DNA of 64,000 nucleotides from DP-19 sp036496285. GTDB lineage: Bacteria > Desulfobacterota > Binatia > UTPRO1. Of the stretch, positions 1 through 8,580 are shown one piece after another. The stretch spans positions 31,539 to 95,538 of the forward strand of contig DASXLI010000091.1 of NCBI GenBank assembly GCA_036496285.1. Direction: 5' to 3'. Every line of letters starts with the position of its first letter. Position 1 is the first letter of the stretch. The translations under genes were made by a program, and so were the position numbers. The notes under the pieces were generated by a model. The model saw only the letters and a program-made list of their open reading frames with translations, was not told the origin of the DNA and did not search any database.

Positions 1-1
1 G

Positions 2-457
2 CGGGTGACCGCCCTGCTGATCGCCAAGACGGGGCCGTTCTTCGATCTCCTGCGCGGCTCGGAGCACGCCGAGGAGTTCGTCGGCGAGAACCACCGCCTC
101 TGCGGCGATCTCTCGGGGGACGCCTCCGTGAGGCACGCCCGGCTCCTCGCCCGGGTGCTGGTGTCGGCGGCGGCGGCAGGGGAGATCGCCCTCCGCGGGC
201 TCTCGGCGGCCGACGCCGCCGAGCTCCTGCTGGCGACGGCCGAGGGCATCAAGGACCGCGGCCGCACGACGCTCTCGCCGCGCGGCTACCGGCGGCGTCT
301 GGCGCAGGGCGTGCGCATCGTTCTCGCCGGCCTGGCGCCGGCGACTCAGCGCGCCGCCAGCGCCGCCGCGAGGCGCACGACGCCGCGGCCGATGTCGTCC
401 TCCGCGAGCGACCCGTGGCCGAGGAGCAGCTCGGCGCGGCGCGGCCGCGTGAGGTAG
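2..457 (+). CDS. TetR-family regulator, C-terminal part (truncated at window edge)
   Basis: The frame is open from the first bases, so the gene begins outside the window and its DNA-binding helix-turn-helix is missing. The visible part is an all-helical ligand-binding domain typical of TetR repressors, with a central helix rich in small residues (LARVLVSAAAAGEIALRG), a DAAELLLATAEGIKDRG helix and a last helix ending near LAGLAPAT. The stop lies about 110 bases inside the convergent neighbour. The last 35 or so residues are low-complexity Ala/Arg/Ser, so the functional domain probably ends near base 350. The ligand cannot be told. TetR assignment rests on the C-terminal pattern only. Confidence 0.6.
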   Translation, partial: RVTALLIAKTGPFFDLLRGSEHAEEFVGENHRLCGDLSGDASVRHARLLARVLVSAAAAGEIALRGLSAADAAELLLATAEGIKDRGRTTLSPRGYRRRLAQGVRIVLAGLAPATQRAASAAARRTTPRPMSSSASDPWPRSSSARRGRVR

Positions 458-1803
458 CAGCCGAGCGTCGAGTAGACGCCGACGTCGCGCTCGCGGGCAC
501 GCCGCACGATGCCCGGAACGTCAGCGGCCCGCGCGCCGCGTACGACGACCATGACGTGCAGCCCGGCGCCGCCACCGCGGACGTCGACGCGCTCGCCCAG
601 ATGCTCGGCGAGCGCGTCGAGGAGCGCCGCGCGGCGAGCGGCGTGGCGACGGCGCGAGCGCCGCAGGTGGACCTCCAGATGGCCCTCGCGGATGAAGTCC
701 GCGAGCACCCGCTGGCCGAAGCTCGGCGTGCCGAGGTCGGCGGCCATCTTGGCGAGCGTGAAGCCACGGACGAGCGCGGGCGGCACGACGAGGTAGCCGA
801 GCCGGAGCGCCGGCGACAGGGTCTTGGAGAAGCTGCCGACGTAGAGCACGCGACCGGCGCCGTCGAGGCCGTGCAGCGATTCGATCGGCGAGCCGGCGTA
901 GCGGTACTCGCTGTCGTAGTCGTCCTCGATGACGTGGGCGCGTGCGGCGCGCGCCCACGCGAGCAGCGCGAGGCGCCGGGTGAGCGGCATGACCGCGCCG
1001 GTCGGGAACTGGTGCGCCGGCGTTACATACGCCATGCGCACCCGCCGCGTCGCGGCGAGGCGTCCGACGTCGAGACCCTGCGCGTCGACGCGCAGCGGGA
1101 CGAGCGTCGCCCGCGCCGCCTCGAACGCCTGGCGTGCGCCCGAGTAGTGCGGCTCCTCCATGCCGAGGCGCTCGCCCGCTTCGAGGAGGAGGCCCGCCGC
1201 AAGCCCGAGCGCCTGCTGCGTGCCGCTCGTGACGAACACCTGCTCGGCGCCGCACGTGACGCCGCGCCAGCGGGTCAGGTGCTCGGCGATCGCGGCGCGC
1301 AGCTCCGGCAGTCCCGCGGCGGGCGCGTAGTCGAGGTCGGATGCCGACGACGGCCGGGCGTGGCGGCGCACGAGCCGCGCCCAGACCGAGCCCGGGAAAT
1401 CGCGGAAGGACGGCCTGCCGCAGCTGAAGTCGTAGCGCAGGCCGCCGGAAACGGCGATCCAGCGCGAGCCCGCGGCGACGAGCTTGCGCCCCGCGCGCGA
1501 GAGGCGTGGTCGCCGGACCGCTGCGGCGCTGCCGCCCGTGCTGACCGCCGGGCGCTCGTCGGTCGGCAGCGGCTCGGCGACGTACGTCCCCGAGCCGACG
1601 CGGCCGGTGGCGTAGCCCTCGTCGAGGAGCTGGGTATAGGCCAGCACGACCCGGTTGCGTGCGACGCCGCTCTCGCTGGCGAGCCAGCGCGTCGAGGGGA
1701 GGCGGCTCCCGGGTCGGACGCGGCCCGCGAGGATGGCGTGGCGCAGCGCCCGGTAGAGCTGGCGGTAGACCGGGCCCCGCCCGTCGAGGGGATCGAGGCG
1801 CAT
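346..1803 (-). CDS. MocR/PdxR-type regulator: GntR helix-turn-helix fused to aminotransferase-like domain
   Basis: The 485-residue product has an N-terminal winged helix of the GntR type (GPVYRQLYRALRHAILAG, then LPSTRWLASESGVARNRV) followed by a class I aminotransferase fold. The pyridoxal-phosphate lysine is visible in SFSKTLSPALRLGY, with EDDYDSEY upstream, as in MocR proteins. These regulators use a cofactor-bound aminotransferase domain as sensor, often for vitamin B6, GABA or amino-acid genes. I chose the ATG at 1803 because the 54 residues that could precede it are Pro/Arg-rich and do not belong to the family, and the GntR domain starts directly after it. It is divergent from the SnoaL-like gene at 1893, a likely target, with about 90 bases between them. 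Confidence 0.9.
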   Translation of the reverse strand: MRLDPLDGRGPVYRQLYRALRHAILAGRVRPGSRLPSTRWLASESGVARNRVVLAYTQLLDEGYATGRVGSGTYVAEPLPTDERPAVSTGGSAAAVRRPRLSRAGRKLVAAGSRWIAVSGGLRYDFSCGRPSFRDFPGSVWARLVRRHARPSSASDLDYAPAAGLPELRAAIAEHLTRWRGVTCGAEQVFVTSGTQQALGLAAGLLLEAGERLGMEEPHYSGARQAFEAARATLVPLRVDAQGLDVGRLAATRRVRMAYVTPAHQFPTGAVMPLTRRLALLAWARAARAHVIEDDYDSEYRYAGSPIESLHGLDGAGRVLYVGSFSKTLSPALRLGYLVVPPALVRGFTLAKMAADLGTPSFGQRVLADFIREGHLEVHLRRSRRRHAARRAALLDALAEHLGERVDVRGGGAGLHVMVVVRGARAADVPGIVRRARERDVGVYSTLGCYLTRPRRAELLLGHGSLAEDDIGRGVVRLAAALAAR

Positions 1804-1892
1804 CGGAAAAGTGGCTCTCACAAAATACCTCGAATTGGAAGCTTGAGAGGGACCACTCGCCGGCCTAGTGATGGATGGGAAAGGAGCGGCAC

Positions 1893-2339
1893 ATGCACGA
1901 CGACCAACGGCGACGGATCGAGCGGGTTCGGGGATTCGCGGACGCCTTCGAGGCAGCCTATGCAACGGACGATTGGACGGTGCTGGAGCCCTTCCTCACC
2001 GAGAACGCCTCGTCGGAGCTGAACGGCGCGCGCGTCGAGGGGCGCGCCGCGGTGCTCGACTCGTTCCGCGTCTCGTGCGACGCGTTCGACCGGCGCTTCG
2101 ACCGGCGTGCGATGCGCATCATCGAGGGGCCGGAGCTGCAGGACGGCGCCGTGCGCATCAAGACCGTCAACACCTACGAGCGCGCCGGGCTCGCGCCGCT
2201 CGAGCTGATCGGCGAGGAGTGGTTCCACTTCGACGGCGACCGCATCGCCCGCCACGTCGACCAGGTGGTGAACGGCGCCGACGTGATGACCTTCCTCGCC
2301 GAGCACGGCACGGCGCTGCGGCCGTTGCGCGCGGCGTAG
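1893..2339 (+). CDS. SnoaL/NTF2-like protein
   Basis: The product is a 148-residue protein with the size and pattern of the SnoaL-like NTF2 fold. It has an N-terminal helix (RVRGFADAFEAAYATDDW), a polyketide-cyclase-type segment (VLEPFLTENASSELNG) and a strand-rich C-terminal half ending EEWFHFDGDRIARHVDQVV. Members bind small hydrophobic ligands or act as isomerases or cyclases; no substrate can be inferred here. The start is fixed by a strong ribosome-binding site (GGGAAAGGAGC) seven bases before ATG 1893. It is divergent from the MocR-type regulator, which may control it. Confidence 0.7.
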   Translation: MHDDQRRRIERVRGFADAFEAAYATDDWTVLEPFLTENASSELNGARVEGRAAVLDSFRVSCDAFDRRFDRRAMRIIEGPELQDGAVRIKTVNTYERAGLAPLELIGEEWFHFDGDRIARHVDQVVNGADVMTFLAEHGTALRPLRAA

Positions 2340-2396
2340 CGGGCGGCCGCCGTCGCATCGCGGCCGCGCTGTGCTATGCGTCCCGTGGGAGGACGC

Positions 2397-3911
2397 ATGG
2401 CGGACGCGCAGGTCGACGTCGCGATTCGCGGCGCGATGATCTACGACGGCACGGGCGGTGCGCCGTTCGTCGGCGACGTCGCGCTCACGGGCGACCGCAT
2501 CGCGGCGGTCGCCCCGGGCGGCGCCACGTGGCGCGCGGCACGCGAGATCGAGGCCCGCGGGCTCGCGCTCGCCCCGGGCTTCGTCGACGTGCACAGCCAC
2601 GACGACCTGGCCGTCCTGCTGCATCCGGAGATGCGCTTCAAGGTCCTGCAGGGCGTGACCACCGACGTCGTCGGCAACTGCGGTCTCGGCGCCGCGCCGG
2701 GCGTCCCTGCCGCGCTCCTCTTCCAGGCGTTCCACCCGGCCCACGGGCTCGGCGACTGGGAGGGCTACGGCGGCTACATGGCGGCGATCGAGCGCGAGCC
2801 GCCGAGCCTCAACGTCGCCGTGCTGGCGGGCCACGGCACGCTGCGCCTCGGCGCGATGGAGCGGGCGCGCGGCACGCCGACCGCCGCCGAGCTGGCGCGC
2901 ATGCAGGCGCTGCTCGGTGAGGCGCTCGACGCCGGCGTCGTCGGCTTCACGACCGGCCTCATCTACGAGCCCGGCTGCTTCGCGCGTCCCGACGAGATCG
3001 TCGCGCTCGCCCGCGTCGCGGCGTCCGCGGGGGCGCTCTACGCGACGCACATGCGGAACGAGGCGGCGGGTCTCCTCGACTCGATCCGGGAGACGCTGCA
3101 CGTCGGCGAGGCGAGCGGCGTCGCGGTGCAGGTGTCGCACCACAAGGCGGCCGGGCGCGACAACTGGGGCAGGGTGCGCGAGTCGCTCCGCCTGCTCGAG
3201 GAGGCGCGGGCGCGCGGGATCGACGCGAGCGCCGACCAGTATCCCTACACCTCGGCGAGCACCGTGCTCGTGGCCATCGTGCAGAACGGCGTGCTCGACG
3301 AGCACGGCACCGGCGGCGGGCTCGGGCGGGTCGGCGCCGAGCGCGTCCTGCTTGCCTCGACGCCGCGCCACCCGGAGTACGAGGGGATGACGCTCGCCGA
3401 GATCGCGCGGCAGCGCGGGTCGTCGGCCCGCGCCGCCGCCGAGTGGCTGCTGGAGGAGGACGGGACGGCGGCGACGGCGGTCATCGAGGCGATGGACGAG
3501 GACGATGTGCGCGCCGTGATGGCGCATCCGACCACGATGATCGGCTCCGACGGCATTCCGACGCTCGACGGCAAGCCGCATCCCCGCCTCTACGGCACCT
3601 TTCCGCGCGTGCTCGGCCACTACGCGCGCGACCTGCGCGTGCTGCCGCTCGCCGAGGCGGTGCACCGCATGACCGGCCTGCCGGCCGCGAAGTTCGGGCT
3701 GCGCGATCGCGGCGTCGTGCGCGCGGGCGCCTTCGCCGACCTCGTGCTCTTCGACCCGGCGACCGTGGCCGACACCGCGACCTACGCCGAACCGCATCGC
3801 TACCCCGCCGGCATCCCGCACGTGTTCGTGAACGGGACGCAGGTCGTGCGCGACGGGACGCACACGGGCGTCCGCCCGGGCCGGGTGGTGCGGCGCCAGG
3901 ACCGCGGCTAG
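2397..3911 (+). CDS. N-acyl-D-amino-acid deacylase (D-aminoacylase) family amidohydrolase
   Basis: This 504-residue protein of the amidohydrolase superfamily hydrolyses N-acyl-D-amino acids or related amides in known relatives. The metal-binding HxH is visible in FVDVHSHDDLAVLLHPE, followed by GVTTDVVGNCGLGAAP, the YATHMRNEA segment, QVSHHKAAG and the late metal ligand region GSDGIP. The C-terminal small beta domain (GAFADLVLFDP...FVNGTQVVRDG) is complete. Start ATG 2397 is chosen for the GGGAGGA Shine-Dalgarno seven bases upstream. Its stop overlaps the stop of mgtE by four bases. The exact substrate (D-Glu, D-Asp or other) is not decidable from sequence alone. Confidence 0.88.
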   Translation: MADAQVDVAIRGAMIYDGTGGAPFVGDVALTGDRIAAVAPGGATWRAAREIEARGLALAPGFVDVHSHDDLAVLLHPEMRFKVLQGVTTDVVGNCGLGAAPGVPAALLFQAFHPAHGLGDWEGYGGYMAAIEREPPSLNVAVLAGHGTLRLGAMERARGTPTAAELARMQALLGEALDAGVVGFTTGLIYEPGCFARPDEIVALARVAASAGALYATHMRNEAAGLLDSIRETLHVGEASGVAVQVSHHKAAGRDNWGRVRESLRLLEEARARGIDASADQYPYTSASTVLVAIVQNGVLDEHGTGGGLGRVGAERVLLASTPRHPEYEGMTLAEIARQRGSSARAAAEWLLEEDGTAATAVIEAMDEDDVRAVMAHPTTMIGSDGIPTLDGKPHPRLYGTFPRVLGHYARDLRVLPLAEAVHRMTGLPAAKFGLRDRGVVRAGAFADLVLFDPATVADTATYAEPHRYPAGIPHVFVNGTQVVRDGTHTGVRPGRVVRRQDRG

Positions 3912-5287
3912 AGCACGCTGCCCCGCAGGATCACCCAGGCGACGCTGAAGTAGATGACGAGGCCGGTCACGTCGACCAGCGTCGCGACGAACGGCGCCGA
4001 CGAGGTCGCCGGGTCGGCGCCGACCCGCTTCAAGATGAGCGGCAGGGTCGAGCCGGAGAGCGTGCCCCAGAGCACGACGCCGACCAGCGATACCCCGACC
4101 GTCAGCGCGACGAGCGCCCAGTGCGGTCCGTAGATGTCGGTGAAGAGGGTCCACAGCGCGATGCGCAGGAAGCCGATCGTGCCGAGGATCAGGCCGAGCG
4201 CGAGGCCGGCGAGCACCTCGCGGCGGACGATCCGCCACCAGTCGGCGACGCGGACCTCGCCGAGGGCCATGGCGCGGATGACGAGCGTCGCGGCCTGCGA
4301 CCCGGAGTTGCCGCCGCTCGAGATGATGAGCGGCACGAACAGCGCCAGCACGACCGCGCGCGCGATCTCGCCCTCGAAGAAGCTCATGGCGGTCGCGGTG
4401 AGCATCTCGCTCAGGAAGAGGACGACGAGCCACGAGGCGCGCTTGCGGACCATGTGGGCGAGCGGCGTGAGCATGTAGGGCTCGTCGAGGGCGCCGGGCT
4501 CGACCGCGCCCATGCGCAGGGCGCTCTCCGTGTCCTCCTCCACCATGACGTCGATGACGTCGTCGACGGTGACGAAGCCCACGACGTGGCCGTCGCGCTC
4601 GAGCACCGGCACCGCGAGCAGGTTGTATTTCGAGATCTTCGCGGCCACCTGCCCCTGCGCCTCGTCGACCTGCGTGGCGATCGGCTTGCGGCGCATGACC
4701 TCGGTTACGAGCGTGCCGGGCTCGGCCATCACGAGGTCGCGCAGCGACACGGCGCCGAGCAGACCGCCATGCTCGTCGAGCACGTAGCAGGCATAGATCG
4801 ACTCCATGTCGCGAGCGACGCCGCGGATGTGGGTCAGCGCGTCGCGCACGGTCATCGTCGGCGCCAGGCGCACGAACTCGGTCGTCATGATGCCGCCCGC
4901 GGTGCGCGGCGGGTACTTGAGGAGACGCTCCGCCTCCTGGCGCGCCTCCTCCTTCATGCTGGGGAGCAGGCGATGGCACTCGTGCGGGCTCAGATCGCGC
5001 AGGATCTGCGTGCGCTCGTCGGCCGACGCGCCGTCGAGGATTCGGGCGGCCAGCGCCGGCTCGAGCTGCTCGAGGATCGCCGCGCGCCGGCGGAGCGACG
5101 GCTGGTCGACGAGCGCGCTCGCCCGCTCCGGGGGCAGGGCGCGCAGGGCGGCCGCCGCCTCGGCGAGCGGCAGCGTATTGATGAGCTCGGCGAGGTCCCA
5201 GTCGCGCATCGTGAGGAGTTGCGCGCGCGCGGCGCCGGTCGGTCCGTCGGGTCCGTGCAGGTCGTCCGTCAGCTCTTCGCTGGTCAT
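3908..5287 (-). CDS. mgtE: Magnesium transporter MgtE
   Basis: The 459-residue protein has the full MgtE architecture: an N-terminal superhelical domain (LINTLPLAEAAAALRALPPERA), two CBS domains (about residues 130-255, with TVRDALTHIRG and VVGFVTVDDVIDV) and a five-helix C-terminal channel domain. The pore signature SSGGNSGSQAATLVIRAMALGE is present. The CBS and N domains sense cytosolic Mg2+ and gate the channel. No magnesium-responsive leader such as an M-box was recognisable in the 305 bases upstream. Confidence 0.96.
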   Translation of the reverse strand: MTSEELTDDLHGPDGPTGAARAQLLTMRDWDLAELINTLPLAEAAAALRALPPERASALVDQPSLRRRAAILEQLEPALAARILDGASADERTQILRDLSPHECHRLLPSMKEEARQEAERLLKYPPRTAGGIMTTEFVRLAPTMTVRDALTHIRGVARDMESIYACYVLDEHGGLLGAVSLRDLVMAEPGTLVTEVMRRKPIATQVDEAQGQVAAKISKYNLLAVPVLERDGHVVGFVTVDDVIDVMVEEDTESALRMGAVEPGALDEPYMLTPLAHMVRKRASWLVVLFLSEMLTATAMSFFEGEIARAVVLALFVPLIISSGGNSGSQAATLVIRAMALGEVRVADWWRIVRREVLAGLALGLILGTIGFLRIALWTLFTDIYGPHWALVALTVGVSLVGVVLWGTLSGSTLPLILKRVGADPATSSAPFVATLVDVTGLVIYFSVAWVILRGSVL

Positions 5288-5592
5288 GGCGGCCTTCTAT
5301 CGCACGACACCCGTCGGGTGCACGGACGCGGCTCACGGCGCGATCGGCGGCTCCCGCGCATGTCGCACGGCGCGCGCCCGGTGTGCGACGGACGGCGGTG
5401 CCGGAACGCGGCGCCCGAGCGCCACGTGCGTGACGGCCGTCGCGACGGCGGCCGTCCGCGCTGAGCGTCCTCTCAGGGCGGATGCGCGGTGGGTGAGGCG
5501 GCACGCGAGGTTGAGGGCGGCCCGCGGGGGTACACACCTTGCTCTTGGCTCCTCTCGCGATGTCACGCCACCCCTCACCCCAAGGAGCCCCC
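5288..5592. other. Intergenic region between divergent mgtE and the six-Cys repeat gene
   Basis: This 305-base stretch holds no credible gene. It contains GC-rich imperfect inverted repeats around 5430-5456. The 3' end carries the AAGGAGC ribosome-binding site (5582-5588) for the next gene. No promoter hexamers stood out clearly. Confidence 0.5.
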
Positions 5593-7191
5593 ATGCGTAC
5601 CGCTTCGATCGTTGCCGCCACGCTCTTCGTCTTGATGGCCGTGTCGGCGCCGGCCTTCCCGTCGGATTCTCCGGACGCGCCGACGTGCCTGCAGCAGTGC
5701 GGCGCCGCCGCCGAGCAGGCCTACCACGCGTGTCGCGAGGCCGGCGGCACCGAGGACGACTGCGCCGCGTCCGCCCAGCAGGGCATGCGGGCGTGCGCCG
5801 CCGCATGTCCGGCCGCGCCGGACTGCAGCGCGCGCTGCACGTCGGTCGGCGACGACGTCGGGTCGCAGTGCGCGGCGGAGCTCTCGGGCGCCGACGCGTG
5901 CACGACGGTCCAGGGGGCGGCGGTCGAGAGCTGCCTCGCGGCGCTCTGCCAGGGCGGCGAGATCTCGTGCGAGGGCGCGTGCAACAACATGGCCCGCCAC
6001 GTCTTCGCCGCCTGCATCGCGGCCGACGTCGGCGAGGACGCGTGTCACACGCTCGCCGACGGCGCGCGCGACCATTGCGTCGCCGCGCAGTGCAACCCGC
6101 TTCCGGAGCCGACCTGCGAGGATCGCTGCCACGCGCGCACCGACGAGGCGCACGGCCATTGCCTCGACGAGGGCGTGGGCGCGGATCAGTGCGACGCGAT
6201 CGCCGCGAGCATGCTGCAGCAGTGTCTGGATCAGGAGTGCACGCCGCCGGCGCCGAGCTGCGAGGATCAGTGTGCGGCCGCCGCCGAGACGCAGTTCCAG
6301 TCGTGCGTGACGGAGGGCGGCGGCGAGCAGGACTGCGCCGCGCAGGCGCAGCAAGCGAAGAACACCTGTCTCACGGCCAACTGCGGCGCTGGCCAGGGGG
6401 GCGGGGGCGGGGGCGGCGGCGACGGCGAGCCGAGCTGCAGCGACCGTTGCAACCACAGCGCCCAGGAGTTCGCGCAGCACTGCGTGGACGAGGGCGGCGA
6501 CGCGACCGAGTGCGCGGCGCAAGCCGACGATCTGGCCCGCAATTGCATCGCCGAGCACTGCACCGATACCCCGCCGCCTCCGCCGTCGTGCGAGAGCGTC
6601 TGCGAGGACCACGCCCGCGGCGACCTCCAGCGCTGCATGGCGGGCGGCATGAGCGAGGACGACTGCAAGCCGCTGGCGCTCGCGTCCTTCCAGCAGTGCG
6701 TGACCATCCACTGCGGCGATCCGGCGCCAACCTGCGACGACATGTGCGCGCGCAAGGCGGAGCACGTGGGCAAGCGCTGCCTCAAGAAGGGTGGCGCCGA
6801 GGCCGACTGCCAGACGATGGCCGCCGACGCGAAGCAGGCGTGCCTCGACGCCAAGTGCGTGCCGCCGCCGCCCGACACCTGCACGGCGAAGTGCGAGGAT
6901 CAGGCGGCGCAGGCGAAGGACGCCTGCATGCAGACCGACGCCGGCGAGGCGGCCTGCGACGCGCAGGCGCAGGGCCTGCTCGAGCAGTGCCTGACCGGCG
7001 AGTGCGGCGTCTCGCCCGCTCCGACCTGCACCGAGCAGTGCGAGATCACGGCGCGGGCGAAGTACCAGAAGTCGCTCGGGCCCCGCATGAACACGACGCG
7101 CGCGACGCGCCACGCGCAGGGCCTCTTCCGGCGCTGCGCAAAACAATGCGACGACGGGAGCGCGGGCGGCACACCGAACACCCCCCAGTAG
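5593..7191 (+). CDS. Secreted protein of ten tandem six-cysteine repeats
   Basis: The product is 532 residues with a Sec signal peptide (MRTASIVAATLFVLMAVSAPAF). The rest is nine full repeats of about 48 residues plus a degenerate tenth. Each repeat follows C-x3-C-x10-C-x9-C-x10-C-x3-C, with Pro-rich spacers and one Gly-rich spacer near residue 270. The outer pairs form a twin CX3C pattern like disulfide-linked helical hairpins; the inner pair adds a third bridge. The tenth repeat keeps the first and last CX3C pairs but has lost both inner Cys, and ends in a hydrophilic tail. I know no named family for it. Start ATG 5593 has an AAGGAGC site five bases upstream. The even Cys count per repeat and the signal peptide point to an oxidised extracytoplasmic protein. 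Confidence 0.8.
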   Translation: MRTASIVAATLFVLMAVSAPAFPSDSPDAPTCLQQCGAAAEQAYHACREAGGTEDDCAASAQQGMRACAAACPAAPDCSARCTSVGDDVGSQCAAELSGADACTTVQGAAVESCLAALCQGGEISCEGACNNMARHVFAACIAADVGEDACHTLADGARDHCVAAQCNPLPEPTCEDRCHARTDEAHGHCLDEGVGADQCDAIAASMLQQCLDQECTPPAPSCEDQCAAAAETQFQSCVTEGGGEQDCAAQAQQAKNTCLTANCGAGQGGGGGGGGDGEPSCSDRCNHSAQEFAQHCVDEGGDATECAAQADDLARNCIAEHCTDTPPPPPSCESVCEDHARGDLQRCMAGGMSEDDCKPLALASFQQCVTIHCGDPAPTCDDMCARKAEHVGKRCLKKGGAEADCQTMAADAKQACLDAKCVPPPPDTCTAKCEDQAAQAKDACMQTDAGEAACDAQAQGLLEQCLTGECGVSPAPTCTEQCEITARAKYQKSLGPRMNTTRATRHAQGLFRRCAKQCDDGSAGGTPNTPQ

Positions 7192-7217
7192 GGGCAGTGG
7201 GCTTCCGGCAGGCGGAT

Positions 7218-7240
7218 GGGTCCACGCATGGCGTGGGCCC
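7218..7240 (+). terminator. 3' hairpin of the six-Cys repeat gene
   Basis: A ten-pair stem (GGGTCCACGC paired with GCGTGGGCCC, one G-U pair) with a three-base loop lies 27 bases after the stop codon. No T-run follows, so it may be a weak terminator or an mRNA 3' stabiliser. Confidence 0.4.
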
Positions 7241-7297
7241 GCCCGCGCGCGTTTGGGCGACGGGGTCGTCGTCTGGTCCACCGCGGTTCACCGGGCT

Positions 7298-7326
7298 TTG
7301 ACCGGCGGGCCGAACCAGGCTAGCCT
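7298..7326 (+). promoter_or_regulatory. Sigma-70-type promoter upstream of aroG leader RNA
   Basis: TTGACC (7298-7303) and TAGCCT (7321-7326) are separated by exactly 17 bases. Transcription would start near 7331-7334, at the base of the folded leader and about 175 bases before the DAHP synthase start. Confidence 0.55.
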
Positions 7327-7330
7327 CTTT

Positions 7331-7474
7331 GTGTGTCGACACGCGGCTATCGCAGCGTTCCCGGGGTTTTTACCTGGCCTCGAGCGGGGCACGAGAGCGC
7401 TGCGTGACGGCCTAGCCACACACGATCGCACCCTCGAAGAAGCCCCGAGCGCTCAGCACTCGGGGCTTTTTTTT
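7331..7474 (+). ncRNA. Structured leader or small RNA ending in an intrinsic terminator, before DAHP synthase
   Basis: The stretch between a good promoter and a strong terminator folds into nested helices. GTGTGT (7331-7336) pairs with ACACAC (7418-7423), GGCTA (7345-7349) with TAGCC (7413-7417), and CGCAGCG (7351-7357) with CGCTGCG (7398-7404). Two small hairpins lie inside (7361-7377 and 7377-7390). The terminator's 5' arm, GCCCCGAG, could alternatively pair with GGGGC at 7386-7390, so a switch is conceivable. The terminator sits before the aroG ribosome-binding site, so this is either an attenuator-type leader or a separate small RNA of about 140 nucleotides. No leader peptide rich in aromatic codons is evident, and it matches no RNA family I know. 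Confidence 0.5.
7441..7474 (+). terminator. Intrinsic terminator between leader RNA and aroG
   Basis: A nine-pair stem AGCCCCGAG/CTCGGGGCT with a nine-base loop is followed directly by eight T residues (7467-7474). This is the best intrinsic terminator in the window. It lies upstream of the aroG start, not after a gene. Confidence 0.85.
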
Positions 7475-7506
7475 GGCCCGGACCGCGTGCGACACAGGAG
7501 GAGCCG

Positions 7507-8580
7507 ATGAAGGAGCAGCTGGAGGACCGGAACGTCGTCGACGTGGTGGCGCTCACATCACCGAGCGCCCTGAAGCGGGCGCAGCCCCTCGGCGAGCGGT
7601 CGGCGGCGCTCGTGCTCGAGACCCGGCGCGGGATCCGCGACATCCTGCATGGTCGCGACCGCCGGCGCGTGCTCGTCGTGGTCGGCCCGTGCTCCATCCA
7701 CGATCCCGAGGCCGCCTACGAGTACGCGCGGCGCCTGCGCCCGGTCGCCGAGGCGGTGCGCGAGAACGTGCTCGTCGTCATGCGCACGTACTTCGAGAAG
7801 CCGCGCACCACGGTCGGCTGGAAGGGGCTCGTGAACGATCCGCACCTCGACGGCTCGTGCGACGTCGACGCGGGGCTGCGCATCGCCCGCACCATCCTGC
7901 GCGAGATCAACGAGCTCGGCCTGCCGTGCGGGACCGAGGTGCTCGACCCGATCACGCCGCAGTACCTCTCCGACCTCCTGAGCTGGGCGTCGATCGGCGC
8001 GCGCACGATCGAGAGCCAGACCCATCGCGAGCTCGCGAGCGGCCTCTCCATGCCGATCGGTTTCAAGAACAGCACCGACGGCGCGCTGCAGGTGGCGCTC
8101 CACGCGATGATCTCCGCCCGCCATCCCCACACGTTCCTCGGCATCGACGCCGAGGGCGTGACCGCGATGATCAAGACGCAGGGCAACCCCGACCGCCACA
8201 TCGTGCTGCGCGGGGGAGCGCGCGGGCCGAATCACGCGGCGGCGGACGTCGCGCGCGCGGCCGAGATGGTCGCCGGCGAGGGTGTCGCGCGCGCGATCAT
8301 GGTCGACTGCTCGCACGACAACTCCGGCAAGGACCACACCCGCGAGGCCGCGGTGTGCCGCGAGGTCCTGGCGCAGCTACGGCTCGGCCAGGCGGCGCTC
8401 ATGGGCCTCCTGCTGGAGAGCAACCTCCAGCCCGGCAAGCAGGCGTGGAAGCCGGGCGCGAGCCTGGCCTACGGCGTCTCCATCACCGACGCCTGCATGG
8501 GCTGGGACGAGACGGAGCCGCTGCTCTACGAGATCGCCGACGCGGTCGGCGCCGCACCGTCGGTCGCCGCCTCGGCATAG
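7507..8580 (+). CDS. aroG: 3-deoxy-7-phosphoheptulonate (DAHP) synthase, class I (AroG/AroF type)
   Basis: This enzyme condenses phosphoenolpyruvate and erythrose 4-phosphate, the first step to aromatic amino acids. The 357-residue length is normal for the AroFGH type. Signatures include VVGPCSIHDPEAA, VVMRTYFEKPRTTVGWKG, GTEVLDPITPQYLSDL, RTIESQTHRELASGLSMP, IGFKNSTDG and VDCSHDNSGK. A strong AGGAGGA site precedes ATG 7507. A terminator in the leader suggests expression is tuned by attenuation; which aromatic acid feeds back on the enzyme cannot be told. Its 3' end overlaps the convergent DUF374 gene by 55 bases. Confidence 0.97.
   Translation: MKEQLEDRNVVDVVALTSPSALKRAQPLGERSAALVLETRRGIRDILHGRDRRRVLVVVGPCSIHDPEAAYEYARRLRPVAEAVRENVLVVMRTYFEKPRTTVGWKGLVNDPHLDGSCDVDAGLRIARTILREINELGLPCGTEVLDPITPQYLSDLLSWASIGARTIESQTHRELASGLSMPIGFKNSTDGALQVALHAMISARHPHTFLGIDAEGVTAMIKTQGNPDRHIVLRGGARGPNHAAADVARAAEMVAGEGVARAIMVDCSHDNSGKDHTREAAVCREVLAQLRLGQAALMGLLLESNLQPGKQAWKPGASLAYGVSITDACMGWDETEPLLYEIADAVGAAPSVAASA

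Noticed and set aside
5288..5592. Possible magnesium riboswitch before mgtE
   Set aside because: None of the conserved M-box sequence blocks is present in the minus-strand leader.
1818..5621. Minus-strand open frame of about 1,267 residues
   Set aside because: It runs across four well-supported genes on both strands, is composed of Arg/Ala/Pro and contains no domain.
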